A stretch of DNA of 6,984 bases from contig CAYZXU010000122.1 of NCBI GenBank assembly GCA_964482535.1, positions 1-6,984 of the forward strand, in the 5' to 3' direction. The stretch is from CAYZXU01 sp964482535. Its GTDB lineage: Bacteria > Desulfobacterota > Desulfobacteria > Desulfobacterales > BuS5. The notes beneath the pieces were generated by a model, which saw nothing but the letters and a program-made list of their open reading frames with translations, was not told where the DNA came from and searched no databases. Both the position numbers and the translations under genes were made by a program. Shown one piece after another: positions 5,921 through 6,984 of the stretch; positions within the stretch are counted from its first letter, which is position 1; each line of letters opens with the position of its first letter.

Positions 5921-6967
5921 ATGCTGAAAAAAATAGTGCTGATCATGGCAACAGTACTTTTATCAATTTCTATATATTCAAACTGCATAGCAAAAAAGAG
6001 TTTTAATATAGCATGGTCCCATTATACCGGATGGGAGCCGTGGGAATATGCCAGCTACTCCGGAATACTGGACAAGTGGGCGAAAAAATATAACATCAAA
6101 ATAAAACTGAGCCTGGTAAATGATTACATCGAAAGTATTAATCTTTACACAGCAGGCAGCTATGACGGCTGCGTTATGACAAATATGGATGCTCTTACCA
6201 TCCCTGCTGTGGGTGGAATCGATTCCACAGCATTAATTATTGGTGATTTTTCCAACGGAAATGATGGAATTATAATAAAAAACGGAACAACCATATCAGA
6301 TCTAAAAAATAGAAAGGTCATGCTTGTGGAACTTTCAGTCTCCCACTATCTTTTAACGCGTGCCCTTGTAATGAACAAGATGACAGAAAAGGACCTCACC
6401 CTTATAAATACTTCTGATGCGGATATTGCTGCGCTTTTTGCCTCTGGATCAAATGCTGCTGTGGTTACATGGAATCCTCCTCTTATTCAGTGCAGAAATG
6501 TAAAAGGGGCGAAACTTATATTCGACTCCTCCAAAATTCCAGGTGAAATCATCGATATGATGGTGGTACGGACAAAGACGCCTGACGCCTTAAAAAAAGC
6601 CCTTACAGGTGCCTGGTATGAAACCATGTCGATTATGCAGCAAAAAAGTAAAAAAGGAAAAAATGCCATTGCATACATGGCTGAATTTGCAGGTGGGACA
6701 GTTCCAGAGTTCAAGGCTCAGCTCAAAACAACGGCCATGTTTTACAAAGCCTCCGATGCTCTGCTTTTTGCCAAAGGAGATGCCTTAAAAAAAACCATGG
6801 AATATGTCCGCACCTTCAGCTTTCAGCATGGTCTTTTTGGGGATGCAAATTCTGAAAACTTTGTGGGAATCCTTTTCCCTGACGATTCTGTGATGGGAAA
6901 CAAGGAGAATATAAAACTCCGTTTTAACGCCTCTTTTATGCAAATGGCAGCCGACGGCAAATTATAA
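5921..6967 (+). CDS. Periplasmic solute-binding protein, urea-carboxylase-region SBP-like
   Basis: 348 residues. An N-terminal Sec signal (MLKK, hydrophobic 5-19, likely cut after Ala24 in NCIA) exports it to the periplasm. The mature part begins FNIAWSHYTGWEPWEYA, typical of the NMT1/SsuA/TauA binding fold. Strong signatures are VNDYIESINLYTAG (66-79), DGCVMTNMDALTIPAVGGIDSTALIIGDFSNGNDGI (82-117), VELSVSHYLLTRAL (136-149), NTSDADIAALF, AVVTWNPPL and SSKIPGEIIDMMVV. From memory these match the solute-binding family annotated as the urea-carboxylase-region ABC transporter protein (TIGR03427-like). In the transporter setting such a protein passes its ligand to a permease and ATPase; neither is in the window, and no urea carboxylase gene is seen. 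Its neighbour is telA, and the fusion protein at 1443 carries a related fold, so a sensing role within this cluster is possible. The true ligand is unknown. Confidence 0.88.
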   Translation: MLKKIVLIMATVLLSISIYSNCIAKKSFNIAWSHYTGWEPWEYASYSGILDKWAKKYNIKIKLSLVNDYIESINLYTAGSYDGCVMTNMDALTIPAVGGIDSTALIIGDFSNGNDGIIIKNGTTISDLKNRKVMLVELSVSHYLLTRALVMNKMTEKDLTLINTSDADIAALFASGSNAAVVTWNPPLIQCRNVKGAKLIFDSSKIPGEIIDMMVVRTKTPDALKKALTGAWYETMSIMQQKSKKGKNAIAYMAEFAGGTVPEFKAQLKTTAMFYKASDALLFAKGDALKKTMEYVRTFSFQHGLFGDANSENFVGILFPDDSVMGNKENIKLRFNASFMQMAADGKL

Positions 6968-6984
6968 AAAGAGAAATTTTTTTT

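Noticed and set aside
6968..6984. A-run then T-run after the last gene as a terminator
   Set aside because: The window ends within the T-run, and the possible stem is A-T only; it cannot be judged from what is visible.

Overview
The window carries a run of six genes, all on the + strand, whose products are predicted to act at the cell envelope or to belong to the TelA tellurite/toxic-anion resistance group. Codon use is A/T-leaning (many AAA, ATA and TTT codons), the gene starts have clear AGGAGG-type ribosome sites, and the proteins include OmpA-type peptidoglycan-binding domains and an outer-membrane-type lipoprotein. This points to a Gram-negative bacterium. The style of the genes and of the palindromic intergenic repeats suggests Desulfobacterota (a Desulfobacteraceae-like sulfate reducer), but this is an impression from reading and cannot be proved here. 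I saw no tRNA, rRNA, CRISPR array or transposase gene.

Layout: (1) 1-436, the 3' end of an OmpA-family gene that seems to carry a one-base deletion near base 32. (2) 462-1253, a lipoprotein with a von Willebrand factor A (VWA) domain and an intact metal-binding site. (3) 1294-1375, a large hairpin in the gap. (4) 1443-3011, an unusual fusion of an N-terminal membrane anchor, a periplasmic solute-binding domain and an OmpA-like domain. (5) 3059-3362, a gap filled by two inverted-repeat elements side by side, the second ending inside the ribosome site of the next gene. (6) 3372-4235, a two-helix membrane protein with a long helical, coiled-coil-like tail. (7) 4454-5677, TelA. (8) 5921-6967, an exported solute-binding protein resembling the SBP family found next to urea carboxylase genes (TIGR03427-like, from memory).

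Working model (inference): the two solute-binding modules sense or capture a small ligand in the periplasm, one of them fixed between the inner membrane and peptidoglycan. The VWA lipoprotein and the OmpA protein form an envelope-side assembly. The two-helix protein and TelA form the membrane/cytoplasmic side. No ABC permease, ATPase or urea carboxylase gene lies in the window, so the binding proteins look like sensors or structural parts rather than ordinary transporter subunits. The gaps of 189, 360, 218 and 243 bp, rich in hairpins, argue that the cluster may be several transcription units rather than one tight operon.
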